Part shown: one piece after another, positions 48,590 to 57,345 of the stretch | Layout of the letters: each line of letters opens with the position of its first letter | Numbering within the stretch: position 1 is the stretch's first letter | Assembly (NCBI RefSeq): GCF_021654285.1 | Contig: NZ_JAKFZS010000029.1 | Location: 1 to 64,000 of the forward strand | Direction of reading: 5' to 3' | DNA from: Pseudoalteromonas luteoviolacea | GTDB taxonomy: Bacteria; Pseudomonadota; Gammaproteobacteria; Enterobacterales; Alteromonadaceae | Length of the DNA stretch: 64,000 nt | Notes under the pieces: generated by a model | Databases searched by the model: none | Seen by the model: the letters and a program-made list of their open reading frames with translations, nothing else | What the model was told of the DNA's origin: nothing | Program-made: the position numbers and the translations under genes

Positions 48590-49592
48590 ACTGCTCAAGT
48601 AATACGAATATCGAAGCAGGATAAAATACGATATTTTTGAGTAAAGCATAGGCTTGCGCTTCATCCAGCGCTAATTTAGATTGTAGCCTATGCATTGCTT
48701 GTTGCTGTGACCATGAAAATGCATGTACACCCAGATCCACTTCAGCAACAATGGCGGCAATATAGAGATTATCGTTATCTAATTTATATTCACAACGACT
48801 AAACGTTTCACGAATATCAATAAAATGGTCTCGCCAATTCAAACCAGACTTGTATTGACAAGCCTTTTCGAGAAAAGCCAACACAAACGGTTTGTTAAAT
48901 TCTGCAGCACGCCATTCAAAAGCAACTTTCGACGCATCTTCCTTTTTACTGTCTTGTATTATGCGCAAAAAATCATGTGGCGCATGCACTGTGCCAGTAT
49001 AGTAATTTAACTTACTTTGATACCACTCGGTGCCATTTGGAAGTTGAGATAACCCAATGCCTGAACGCGTTTTATATTGTGTAAGAAACGCCTTAAACAC
49101 ATTTACCGTATCACTTTGGTGATCTGAGTCAGATAAATAATCCATCAATTGGCTTTTTTCGATTCTAGAGAGGTGGATATTACTCTCGGCCCCATCTTCC
49201 AATCGTCTTTTGACATTAAGTAACCATGTATCGATTTCTTGGGGAGAAAAATACGCTTGTGACAATGCCAAAACATTAGTCTGTACCGGCCAGCTTAAGT
49301 AACGCTCGGGATAGCGTTGCTGTATTTTTAAATACATAATTGTGCTCGCGTCGAACTGAGACAACTCTTTTGCATTAATTGAATCAAGCAACGCATGTCT
49401 TTGTGATAAATATAACTCATCATATGGCATTGCCTTATCAAGTTCAGACTCTTGAGAGCCAGACATAAACCAGTTTAGGGCATGAAGCTTTTGTGTAAAG
49501 TCAGCTAAGTTAACAGGCGCTGTAGGTTCGCTACAAGCACTTAAAATAAATATGCTCGATAGGACGGTGGCAAATACACAACTTTTTGACAT
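48576..49592 (-). CDS. DUF3080 lipoprotein
   Basis: I chose ATG at 49592 (338 residues) as GGAGAGAAA lies before it; a longer reading to 49760 has no support. The lipobox is FILSACSE with Cys near residue 20. The rest is helical, with many Gln and Glu, in the form of DUF3080 proteins of marine gammaproteobacteria. The function is unknown. It is convergent with the DksA-like gene. Confidence 0.82.
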   Translation of the reverse strand: MSKSCVFATVLSSIFILSACSEPTAPVNLADFTQKLHALNWFMSGSQESELDKAMPYDELYLSQRHALLDSINAKELSQFDASTIMYLKIQQRYPERYLSWPVQTNVLALSQAYFSPQEIDTWLLNVKRRLEDGAESNIHLSRIEKSQLMDYLSDSDHQSDTVNVFKAFLTQYKTRSGIGLSQLPNGTEWYQSKLNYYTGTVHAPHDFLRIIQDSKKEDASKVAFEWRAAEFNKPFVLAFLEKACQYKSGLNWRDHFIDIRETFSRCEYKLDNDNLYIAAIVAEVDLGVHAFSWSQQQAMHRLQSKLALDEAQAYALLKNIVFYPASIFVLLEQFMPL

Positions 49593-49779
49593 TTTCTCTC
49601 CAAACAAACGGCTTTCTGATGGCCTAAATTTAACGTGATATTCAACTTTAGCTGCGTGCTTATTCGATAGCATAAGCCTAAGGGTACTGAGTAATTTACT
49701 TAAAAACACAGAACTTGCTAGTTTACGTAAAAAATATTGTATGGATCTGTTTTGAATCAAACTTTTATATAGGCAATAA

Positions 49780-49801
49780 AAAAGCCCCTTACGGGGCTTT
49801 T
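49780..49801. terminator. Bidirectional terminator of TonB2 operon
   Basis: AAAAGCCCC pairs with GGGGCTTTT over TTAC, with A and T runs outside. It lies four bases behind the stop of the TPR gene and is likely to end the TonB2 operon. Confidence 0.9.
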
Positions 49802-49804
49802 AAA

Positions 49805-51067
49805 TTAAAGACTGATGCCTTTACGTTGTGCTTTTTCTTTTATAAAAGCACCCCAGCTGCGAGCAAATCTGCGAGTTTTAGGATCTTCTTGAGCCTTAGT
49901 AATCGCACGGTATGCTTGCTTGTACTTTTCTTGATACAGATAAGCTTCGGCTAAGTCAGAGTAGATTGCACCCTTCTTCTTAGAGCCCAGTTCAAGTGCT
50001 TTGTTCAAACGAACAACTGCTGCTGCGTATTGAAGGTCCTGTAGCAATAAGCTACCAGCCTTTCTATACATTTCCGCATCGTCGTCAAACTTAGCTGCTT
50101 CTTCGTAGTACTTTGCTGCTTTGTCAATGTTCTTCGCTTGGTGGAAGTAACTTGCTGTCGCAGTCACATTTTGCTTTGTACGCTCAATGTGTTTGTTTTT
50201 CATCGCCTTTTCAAACGTAATAGCCGCTTTGTAAGGGATCTCATTCAAAGAATAGTAACTACCAAGAATCTTGTAGTGGTTCTCTTTTTCAAAATAGCCT
50301 TTTTCATATGCAACTTCCATCACAGTTTGACCTTTACGGTACTGCTCAGTTTGCATATAGAAAGAACCTAGTTGAGTCCACACTTGCTTATCTTCAGGGA
50401 AGATTTTAACAAGCGTTTCTGCAACACTAACTGCGTTCTTATACTGTTTTAGTTCAAAGTATGAACCAATTTTCAGCATGTAGAAAGACTTATTAGGTTC
50501 TTCTGTATTCAAAGCAATCGCTTGGTCAGCAGGCTCAATTACATCAGCAAACTTTTTAAGTTCATAGTTTGCTTGCGCAATACGACCGTAAACTTTAGCG
50601 TCTTTTTCTCCGGTAAAGTCCATCCAATCGTAATAAGCCTTTTTAGCACCTTCGTACTGCTCAGTACCTATTAAAAGGTCACCAAGTAATTTCATTAGAT
50701 CTGCATGATCTTTAAAATTAAGCACGTCAGGAGCTATTGCTTGACGAATATACTTGATAGCCGTTTTATACTCTTCTTTTTGAGCATAAAGGTTACCTAA
50801 GTAGCGATTAACTGTAGCTTTATCAAAATCGTCAGATGCTTCGATTTCAAGAAGTAAAGTGATGGCTTCATCAACTTTATCTTCGTTGTAAAGGTCAAAC
50901 GCTTTGATGACCTTTTTACCAACACGCTCACCCATGACTTTAGTCTTCGCATTTTTACGCTCTTCGATCTTTGCTGGATCTGGCGCTGCAAATGCTGCGG
51001 TGCTAAGAGCACCGCCAGCTAGTGACATCATCAGAGCAAGAGCTGTTGCTTTTGACATTTGCTTCAT
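49805..51067 (-). CDS. TPR protein of the TonB2 operon
   Basis: The protein has 420 residues. The first 27 form a signal peptide (ALMMSLAGGALSTAAFAA). Then TPR units follow (about ten), such as ATVNRYLGNLYAQKEEYKTAI and KQVWTQLGSFYMQTEQYRKG. It would be periplasmic and is the last gene of the TonB2 operon, as in Vibrio and Shewanella relatives. It may help in assembly or iron-related use of TonB2. Confidence 0.9.
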   Translation of the reverse strand: MKQMSKATALALMMSLAGGALSTAAFAAPDPAKIEERKNAKTKVMGERVGKKVIKAFDLYNEDKVDEAITLLLEIEASDDFDKATVNRYLGNLYAQKEEYKTAIKYIRQAIAPDVLNFKDHADLMKLLGDLLIGTEQYEGAKKAYYDWMDFTGEKDAKVYGRIAQANYELKKFADVIEPADQAIALNTEEPNKSFYMLKIGSYFELKQYKNAVSVAETLVKIFPEDKQVWTQLGSFYMQTEQYRKGQTVMEVAYEKGYFEKENHYKILGSYYSLNEIPYKAAITFEKAMKNKHIERTKQNVTATASYFHQAKNIDKAAKYYEEAAKFDDDAEMYRKAGSLLLQDLQYAAAVVRLNKALELGSKKKGAIYSDLAEAYLYQEKYKQAYRAITKAQEDPKTRRFARSWGAFIKEKAQRKGISL

Positions 51068-51077
51068 ATCTTACTCC

Positions 51078-51692
51078 TTAGTCTTGGTTAAGGTTGAAAT
51101 CTAGTTGAACTTGAATACCAAATTGCTTTTCAGGTTTCCCATCAACAATTTTTGGTCTGTACTTCCACTTACGAAGTGCACGTTGCGCTTCACGGTTGAA
51201 AATACGCTTAGGTTCAGCTGCGATAACTTTAATATCTTCTACACCACCTAGCTCGTTGATTGTAAATTCAAGCTGTACCCAGCCTTCTTTACCATCACGC
51301 GCAGCTTGCGGTGGGTATTTAGGTTCAATACGAACGATCGGTGTTGCTTCACCATCACGACCGAAATCACCCGGGCCACTTAAGCCACCTGCCGTACCAC
51401 CAATACTGATGCTAGGCATGTTGAAACCGATAGCACCAGCAGCAGGATTTGACGTCTCTGGCTGTGGCGGCTGCGGTTTAGGCGGCTGCTTTGGCGGTGG
51501 AGGAGGAGGAGGCGGTACACGCTTCCTCTCCTGCACATCTGATTCAGGCGGATTCGACATAATCTCGACTATAATCTCTTCCTTCTGGTTGTCTGCCCTT
51601 TCAGCTCCACCGGAGATAAGGTAAGACATGAAGAAAAATAAGCCGAAAGTTACTGCCCCACCTGCTAGAAGTGAAAACAGAAATCGAATCAT
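51078..51692 (-). CDS. tonB2: TonB2 energy transducer
   Basis: The protein has 204 residues. One membrane helix (4-27) is followed by a Pro-rich segment (about 60-80, PPPPPPPPKQPPKPQPP) and a C-terminal TonB domain with EPKYPPQAARDGKEGWVQLEF and ALRKWKYRPKIVDGKP. It moves energy from the ExbB/ExbD/TtpC complex to outer-membrane receptors. It overlaps the exbD gene by one base. Confidence 0.95.
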   Translation of the reverse strand: MIRFLFSLLAGGAVTFGLFFFMSYLISGGAERADNQKEEIIVEIMSNPPESDVQERKRVPPPPPPPPKQPPKPQPPQPETSNPAAGAIGFNMPSISIGGTAGGLSGPGDFGRDGEATPIVRIEPKYPPQAARDGKEGWVQLEFTINELGGVEDIKVIAAEPKRIFNREAQRALRKWKYRPKIVDGKPEKQFGIQVQLDFNLNQD

Positions 51693-52096
51693 TACTTAGC
51701 TCCAGCTATTGAAATCTTTAGTGCATCATCAGTTGCCTTGATTTGGTCCATTACCTTCACAACAACACCGTGCTTAGCGCCTTTATCCGCTTGGATAATG
51801 ACAGTTTCAGTTTGTTGTTCAGCCAATAGGTTTTCAAGGTTAGCGCTTACACGCTCAACATCTACTTGACGCTTGTCCATCCAAATCTCACCGTTTTCAC
51901 GGATAGCGATAAAGATGTTTGCATTTTTCTTAGTTTGAGCCTGTGCAGCTTTTGGCTTTTTAACTTCAATGCCTGCCTCTTTAACAAAAGAGGTAGTTAC
52001 GATGAAGAAGATCAACATGATGAATACGATGTCAAGCATCGGTGTCATATCTACTGCTGCTTCTTCTTCTTCACGAAAACGCTGTTTACGTGCCAT
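51692..52096 (-). CDS. exbD2: ExbD2 proton-channel subunit
   Basis: The protein has 134 residues. The membrane helix has the proton-binding Asp (AAVDMTPMLDIVFIMLIFFI, Asp near 24). The rest is the periplasmic ExbD/TolR domain with IFIAIRENGEIWMDKRQVD. It is encoded between exbB2 and tonB2, with overlaps, so the complex is made in fixed ratio. Confidence 0.95.
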   Translation of the reverse strand: MARKQRFREEEEAAVDMTPMLDIVFIMLIFFIVTTSFVKEAGIEVKKPKAAQAQTKKNANIFIAIRENGEIWMDKRQVDVERVSANLENLLAEQQTETVIIQADKGAKHGVVVKVMDQIKATDDALKISIAGAK

Positions 52097-52110
52097 ATTT
52101 ATATCTCTCT

Positions 52111-52635
52111 CTAGTGATGTGGCAAGCTATCGATTAGTTTTTCTTTAGCCATTTTTGCTCTCGCCTCAAGACGAGTGCTAAAGAATACACCTGATAGTGC
52201 CGCAACCATTCCAGCCATTGTTGGTATCGTTGCCATTGAAATGCCTGACGCCATCAAACGCGGATTACCTGTACCTTGTGTAGCCATGGTTTCAAAAACT
52301 GAAATCATACCTGTCACTGTACCTAGTAGACCGATTAATGGACACATTGCAACCAATGTTTTGATAATCAACATACGCTCATCTAATTTTTCAGACGCTT
52401 CAGAAACCCATGCTTCACGGATTCTGTGTGCGTACCAAGATGTAGTATCTTGGCGGGCATCCCACTTAGTTACAATCCCCTTATGCATTCTAGGGAACTC
52501 AACTAGTAGGAACCAATAGCGCTCAATCATTAATACCCACATAAGAAAGAGTGCCATCGCGACAACGAACAGTACGTCGCCGCCTGTAGCAACAAAATCC
52601 CTGATAGATTCCCACGTCTCCACCAGGACTAGCAT
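52111..52635 (-). CDS. exbB2: ExbB2 proton-channel subunit
   Basis: The protein has 174 residues. Three membrane helices are visible (about 17-40, 95-115, 135-155), with LGTVTGMISVFETMATQGTG, the usual ExbB/TolQ core. It forms a pentamer around ExbD. Its start shares one base with the TtpC stop. Confidence 0.95.
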   Translation of the reverse strand: MLVLVETWESIRDFVATGGDVLFVVAMALFLMWVLMIERYWFLLVEFPRMHKGIVTKWDARQDTTSWYAHRIREAWVSEASEKLDERMLIIKTLVAMCPLIGLLGTVTGMISVFETMATQGTGNPRLMASGISMATIPTMAGMVAALSGVFFSTRLEARAKMAKEKLIDSLPHH

Positions 52636-53999
52636 TATGCTTTCTCCTTCTCCGCGTGCGCAGCAACGATACCCGCGCTTTGCTCGTCAAGAATGTGTAG
52701 GATTGATTTACTACGACCAGCAACGATTGCGTGAAGTAGGATTAATGGTAGTGCTGCAATTAGACCAAGCGCTGTAGTAACAAGTGCTAGAGAGATGTTA
52801 CCTGCCATGATCTTCGGATCACCAGTACCGAATAGAGTGATTGATTCGAACGTCAAGATCATACCAACAACCGTACCTAGTAGACCTAGTAGTGGTGCGA
52901 TAGCAGCAAGGATCTTGATGATGTTGATACCAGCTTCGATGCGAGGCGTTTCACGTAGAATTGCTTCGTCAAGTTTAAGCTCAAGGTTCTCAACGTCTTG
53001 GTTCTTGTTGTCGTGATACACTTTCAAGATACGACCAAGTGGGTTGTTATCAGTTGGGTTGCTAGCGTTCTTGATTTGAGATTTGATCTTCGCACCAACA
53101 AGCATTAAGTCAACAAAACGTACCAATGCAATAAGAGCACCTAGTGCTAGTAATGCAGTGATGATGTAACCTACTGTGTCACCTTGGTGCCAACGCTCTT
53201 CAACACTTGCTTTTTGTGTGTTTAGACGAAGGATAGCGCCACGAGTTGGGTCAACTACGAAAGGTACATAGCCAGTTGCAGGTGTATTTAGTAAATCACC
53301 GATAGTCGCAACAACGTTAGAAGCAGGCTGCTTACCTAGAGGAACAATTGCTTTGTTCTCTGCGTCATATACAACATAACCATCTTGTGTGATTAGGTTG
53401 AAGTTACCAATACGAGTAACAGGCTTCACGTTGATGTCACCGCTTAATTCAGCAACTTCAGCTTCGAAAGTCGATGTCTTTGCAGACTCAGTCATTTCAG
53501 TTTGGAATGCAATCCAAAGCTCTTCTAGTTCACGTGTAGTTGGTAGCTCTTTAGCTACAGCTACTGAACGAAGAACTTCTGCACGACCTGGCTTTTCAGC
53601 ACTTACGATTGACGCTTCGATTGAACCGATAGCATCTGCAGCTGAACGACGTACAACACCGAACATCTCACCAAGAGTACCCTGTGCATTTACAAGTTCA
53701 GTTTCTTTCTCAGCAAGTGTAACTTCGTTTTGCTTGAACTGTTTGTTAAGACGCTCACCACGTGCTTTTTCAGCAGCTAGGTCACGTTTAGCTTTATTAA
53801 GAAGCGCTTGCTTGTCTGCGCGATCAGACAAGAACTCTTGTTCACGAGCTTTGTTAATTTTACCTTCCGAGATACGGTTTTGTTTAACTTGCTCAAGGAT
53901 CTGATCTAGTGCTTCCGTGTTTGCGTGTGCATTTAATGCGGCACCAGCAGAAACTGATAATGCTGCAGCAACTGCAAAACCTTTAAAAAGTTTCTTCAT
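52635..53999 (-). CDS. ttpC: TtpC, TonB2-linked MotA/TolQ/ExbB-type protein
   Basis: The protein has 454 residues. A signal peptide (1-26) is followed by a coiled coil (about 40-120) and periplasmic part, then membrane helices with LLGLLGTVVGMILTFESITLFG near 375-395. TtpC is needed for TonB2 function in Vibrio. The gene stands between DUF3450 and exbB2, the known order. Confidence 0.93.
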   Translation of the reverse strand: MKKLFKGFAVAAALSVSAGAALNAHANTEALDQILEQVKQNRISEGKINKAREQEFLSDRADKQALLNKAKRDLAAEKARGERLNKQFKQNEVTLAEKETELVNAQGTLGEMFGVVRRSAADAIGSIEASIVSAEKPGRAEVLRSVAVAKELPTTRELEELWIAFQTEMTESAKTSTFEAEVAELSGDINVKPVTRIGNFNLITQDGYVVYDAENKAIVPLGKQPASNVVATIGDLLNTPATGYVPFVVDPTRGAILRLNTQKASVEERWHQGDTVGYIITALLALGALIALVRFVDLMLVGAKIKSQIKNASNPTDNNPLGRILKVYHDNKNQDVENLELKLDEAILRETPRIEAGINIIKILAAIAPLLGLLGTVVGMILTFESITLFGTGDPKIMAGNISLALVTTALGLIAALPLILLHAIVAGRSKSILHILDEQSAGIVAAHAEKEKA

Positions 54000-54005
54000 G
54001 TCTTA

Positions 54006-54776
54006 TTACTCCGCGCCGAAAATAGGAAGTTTAACTAGTTCAGGGGCAGCCTGACCACGTGCAATACGGATCATGTCTTTAACAGGCTTAAGGTATTCTT
54101 CACCTAGAGATTGCCACTGCTTTGCACTGTTGTCCCATACCCATGCATTCTTTTGATCAAATGACTGAGCAACATATGCAATACGACCTAAACGTGCGAA
54201 GTCAACGTTGATGTTTTTACCGTTGATTTCCAGTGAACCTTGAGATGCAGTCATTGCAGTACCGTAAGCAGTTTCAACTGTGTATGCTTCAAGTACCTGA
54301 CGGTATTTCTCAGAAGTGGTTACTTTTGCGTTAGATAGAGTTTCGCGTAGTCTTTCAACACGCTCTAAACGCTTTTCTGTATCAAACGGGACGTCCGCTT
54401 TGATGAATTGCTCGAGTGTATCAATCATGCGATACATCAAAGGCACAACGTCTTGCTTAGTTTTATCAACTGTTGCGATCTGACGCTCTAGAGACTCAAT
54501 ATTTGCATTTTGGTCCGCTACCAAACGTGCAACGTGGTCGTTGTATACTTTTAGAAGTTCTGTTTCATCCACAGTAGCACGATAATCAGCAATCATGTCG
54601 ATTGACTGACTGTAAATGTTATCAACTTTTTCTTGAGACTTTTGAGCAGCCTTTTGAGTTTGCTGACCTACTTTCTGTATGTCATTCAAAGGATCTGCCA
54701 TCACATTGCTGCTTGCAAATGCTGCTGCGCCTAATAACGCTGAAGCTACAAGACTCTTTCTGATTTTAACAGACAT
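54006..54776 (-). CDS. DUF3450 periplasmic protein
   Basis: I chose ATG at 54776 (256 residues), where a signal peptide starts (SLVASALLGAAAFASSNVMA); ATG at 54824 would add 16 residues without sense. The rest is helical coiled coil (QKAAQKSQEKVDNIYSQS...) and ends in RIARGQAAPELVKLPIFG, a DUF3450 mark. It is the first gene of the operon. It may link the TtpC part to the wall or outer membrane. Confidence 0.9.
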   Translation of the reverse strand: MSVKIRKSLVASALLGAAAFASSNVMADPLNDIQKVGQQTQKAAQKSQEKVDNIYSQSIDMIADYRATVDETELLKVYNDHVARLVADQNANIESLERQIATVDKTKQDVVPLMYRMIDTLEQFIKADVPFDTEKRLERVERLRETLSNAKVTTSEKYRQVLEAYTVETAYGTAMTASQGSLEINGKNINVDFARLGRIAYVAQSFDQKNAWVWDNSAKQWQSLGEEYLKPVKDMIRIARGQAAPELVKLPIFGAE

Positions 54777-55155
54777 AGTTCCCAACCAATTAAGTAATGT
54801 TACTTTTATAATTTTTGCACTCAACTTAAGAAGAGTACCCCGGATACCTTTTTAGAAGTATCAACCGTGCAATAATGCTAAATGCATTTGCCCATGTCAA
54901 CTTCATGTTCAAAACTAATTTTGCATCACCACTTTTAATAAATTGAAATAAAACATTGCATTAACAACAAAACAAAGAAAAAAAACTTAAATCACTTACT
55001 TTTCATACACAAAGCAACTTAATTAACATTTTTTTACAGTCTAAAATTAACCAAAACTAGCTTAAAAATACGTTTTAATATGCAATTTTGGCTTTATATT
55101 TCATTGCTTTAGGGCAATTTTCCAATAAAAAAGAATTGCATATAACACAATATTA
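54777..55155. other. AT-rich gap upstream of TonB2 operon
   Basis: No gene of note is in these 379 bases. They contain A and T runs, which fit the operon promoter on the minus strand. I could not find a convincing Fur box. Confidence 0.5.
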
Positions 55156-55821
55156 TCAACTCCGAAAATTATTTTTACTTTGCAAGTATTCACATAATGC
55201 AATGATATTAAGAGAAAACTCATTTAAAAACAGTGATAAATGATAACCATCCACTAAACCATGATGTACCTCTACCGATACAGGTAAACGATTTTCCTCT
55301 ATATTAAATTTTCCAAAAACAATCTTAGGTATGCCTAAATTATCTCCATTATGCCTAGCATGCTTAAATCCAGATAAATCAAACCAAGGTAAAATGGAAA
55401 CAAATACCAAATCAACATTGCCACTATAAGATAAAAAATCATCGCTCAAAAGTGGCTTCCCAAGCCCTCGTTGCTTCTTCACTTTATTTTTTGCAGCAAA
55501 CTCATCAATGGTGTTGGCATCATCTAACAAAATAAAGCGGAAAGTTTTATCCTCCGCTAAAAATGTACTACTTATCGCGACTTTTTCAACATCCATCGGT
55601 TGCTGATCAACAATCCGAAAGCGCATAAAGTCACATGACTGAAGGGCTTGACTCAAGCAATAGAGATAACTATCAGTGAAAGAGATATTGGCAGCTTTGG
55701 CGTCTGCATAAAGCGTATGGGTATCAACAGAAGTGATAAGATTGAAATTAGGGTCTTCAAAATGCTGATAAAATTTGAAGTGTTCAGCACGTTCCCACTT
55801 AGATAGGTCTATTTTTTTCAT
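55156..55821 (-). CDS. Chloramphenicol acetyltransferase-like protein (CatA type)
   Basis: The protein has 221 residues, as in CatA (about 215-220). VEVHHGLVDGYH near 190-200 holds the catalytic His (HHxxxDG), and SILPWFDLSGF near 148 gives the Ser and aromatic residues of the substrate site. It is a trimer enzyme that would acetylate chloramphenicol with acetyl-CoA. It is chromosomal and without nearby mobile elements; activity on the drug is not shown. A terminator lies between it and ldh upstream. Confidence 0.87.
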   Translation of the reverse strand: MKKIDLSKWERAEHFKFYQHFEDPNFNLITSVDTHTLYADAKAANISFTDSYLYCLSQALQSCDFMRFRIVDQQPMDVEKVAISSTFLAEDKTFRFILLDDANTIDEFAAKNKVKKQRGLGKPLLSDDFLSYSGNVDLVFVSILPWFDLSGFKHARHNGDNLGIPKIVFGKFNIEENRLPVSVEVHHGLVDGYHLSLFLNEFSLNIIALCEYLQSKNNFRS

Positions 55822-55839
55822 AGGTTACTGTAATAAAAA

Positions 55840-55856
55840 AGGGCGTCAAACGCCCT
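55840..55856 (-). terminator. Terminator behind leucine dehydrogenase
   Basis: AGGGCGT pairs with ACGCCCT over CAA, with seven U following on the minus strand. It lies about 25 bases behind the leucine dehydrogenase stop and should separate it from the acetyltransferase gene. Confidence 0.88.
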
Positions 55857-55880
55857 AATTATAGCTGTAATCTAGTTAGA

Positions 55881-56921
55881 TTATAGTCCATTTTCTATGA
55901 TTTCTTGAGCAAGTTCATCTGCTATTATATGTGTAGACTTTTGTTCTTCATCAGAACGCTTGAAGATCTCAGCCAATGTATCATAGATACCTTCCACATG
56001 CTTTGTAGAAAGGGCTTCATCATAGCCTTCAGGCTTAGTCTCATAGTATACGTTGATAATACCACCAGCATTGATCACATAATCCGGAGCATACAATACG
56101 CCCTTTTCACGTAATACATCACCATGTCTTGGCTCTGCTAATTGGTTGTTAGCACAACCAGCAATAATAGAAGCTTTAATGCGTGGGATTGTCTCATCGT
56201 TAATAGTCGCGCCTAGTGCACAAGGTGCATAAACATCGACATCTAGGTCATAGATCTCATCAATAGCAACCGCTGTTGCACCAAAATCATTTACCACACG
56301 TGCTACCGACTCTTCATTGATATCAGTAACAAATAACTCTGCACCCGCTTCGTGAAGGTATTTACATAGTGTATATGCCACAGCACCTAGGCCTTGAACT
56401 GACACTTTTACACCAGATAAATCTTGATGGCCAAATTTATGCTGATATGCAGCTTTTACACCTAAGAAAGTACCCAGCGCAGTAAATGGTGATGGGTTAC
56501 CACTTTTGCCTTCTAGGCCAAGCACATAGTTTGTTTCTTTATGCATCATCATAACATCACCGGTTGTGATGTTTACGTCTTCAGCTGAATAGTAGCTACC
56601 ACCTAGCCTTTCTAAATGCTTACCAAATGCTCTGAATAGCGCTTCTGATTTAACTGTTTTTGCATCACCTATGATGACTGATTTACCACCACCAAATGGT
56701 AAGCGTGCAACCGCATTTTTATATGTCATGCCTTTTGATAAACGCAGTACGTCATAGACAGCATCTTGATCTTCTGCATAGTCCCACAGTCGACAACCAC
56801 CTACAGCTGGCCCTAGTTTAGTACTATGAACCGCTATAATTGCTTTTAAACCCGACTCTTTATCCGAGCAAAATACAACTTGCTCATGGTTATCAAATTC
56901 AACTTGGTTAAATACAGCCAC
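55881..56921 (-). CDS. ldh: Leucine dehydrogenase
   Basis: The protein has 346 residues. It turns L-leucine and NAD into 4-methyl-2-oxopentanoate and ammonia. Lys68 and Lys80 are the catalytic residues (GMTYKNA and PFGGGKSVIIGD). The NAD fold has VQGLGAVA near 178. ALGATIND and NAGGIINVYYE are typical of the leucine branch. A TTTACGT palindrome lies about 230 bp upstream and may control it. Confidence 0.94.
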   Translation of the reverse strand: MAVFNQVEFDNHEQVVFCSDKESGLKAIIAVHSTKLGPAVGGCRLWDYAEDQDAVYDVLRLSKGMTYKNAVARLPFGGGKSVIIGDAKTVKSEALFRAFGKHLERLGGSYYSAEDVNITTGDVMMMHKETNYVLGLEGKSGNPSPFTALGTFLGVKAAYQHKFGHQDLSGVKVSVQGLGAVAYTLCKYLHEAGAELFVTDINEESVARVVNDFGATAVAIDEIYDLDVDVYAPCALGATINDETIPRIKASIIAGCANNQLAEPRHGDVLREKGVLYAPDYVINAGGIINVYYETKPEGYDEALSTKHVEGIYDTLAEIFKRSDEEQKSTHIIADELAQEIIENGL

Positions 56922-57149
56922 TTTGATTATTCTCCGATTTTTGTCTGACTTCGCCAGATAGCGCTGAAATTGCGCCTGACTCTATCATTAACCATTTAGG
57001 CAATCCAGCAAATGAGATGATCTAAGCTGACATGCGCAACAATGCACATACTCAAATCACAAAAACAATAAAATTTAAATAAAAAATCCATTCAAGAGCA
57101 AATTTCAAACATGTTTAATTAAAAATATCTCTATTTTTTATAGTATCTG

Positions 57150-57165
57150 TTTACGTAAACGTAAA
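57150..57165. promoter_or_regulatory. LiuR-like palindrome upstream of leucine dehydrogenase
   Basis: TTTACGT-AA-ACGTAAA is a perfect 7-2-7 inverted repeat in the 424-base gap between ldh and fumarase. It resembles what I recall of LiuR (MerR family) sites that control branched-chain amino acid use genes in gammaproteobacteria. The rest of the gap is AT-rich and holds no gene. Confidence 0.55.
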
Positions 57166-57307
57166 GGCAGATACCCTTGTAAGTATAAATTTACATTTTT
57201 GAGTTTACAAAGATATTACCTAGAAAAGTTACATACAAAAACCACCAACACCTATCCACTGTTTTCAAAAATTAACACTCAATTTCAATTAAAAAGAGCA
57301 AAAAAAA

Positions 57308-57323
57308 GGGCCTGATAAGGCCC
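57308..57323 (-). terminator. Terminator behind fumarase
   Basis: GGGCCT pairs with AGGCCC over GATA, and a run of seven or more U follows on the minus strand. It is 23 bases behind the fumarase stop. Confidence 0.9.
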
Positions 57324-57345
57324 GATTATGGTAGCTATTGTATTA

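Noticed and set aside
54871-54889. Possible Fur box upstream of the TonB2 operon (AATAATGCTAAATGCATTT)
   Set aside because: Only about 10 of 19 bases agree with the consensus, which is near background in AT-rich DNA.
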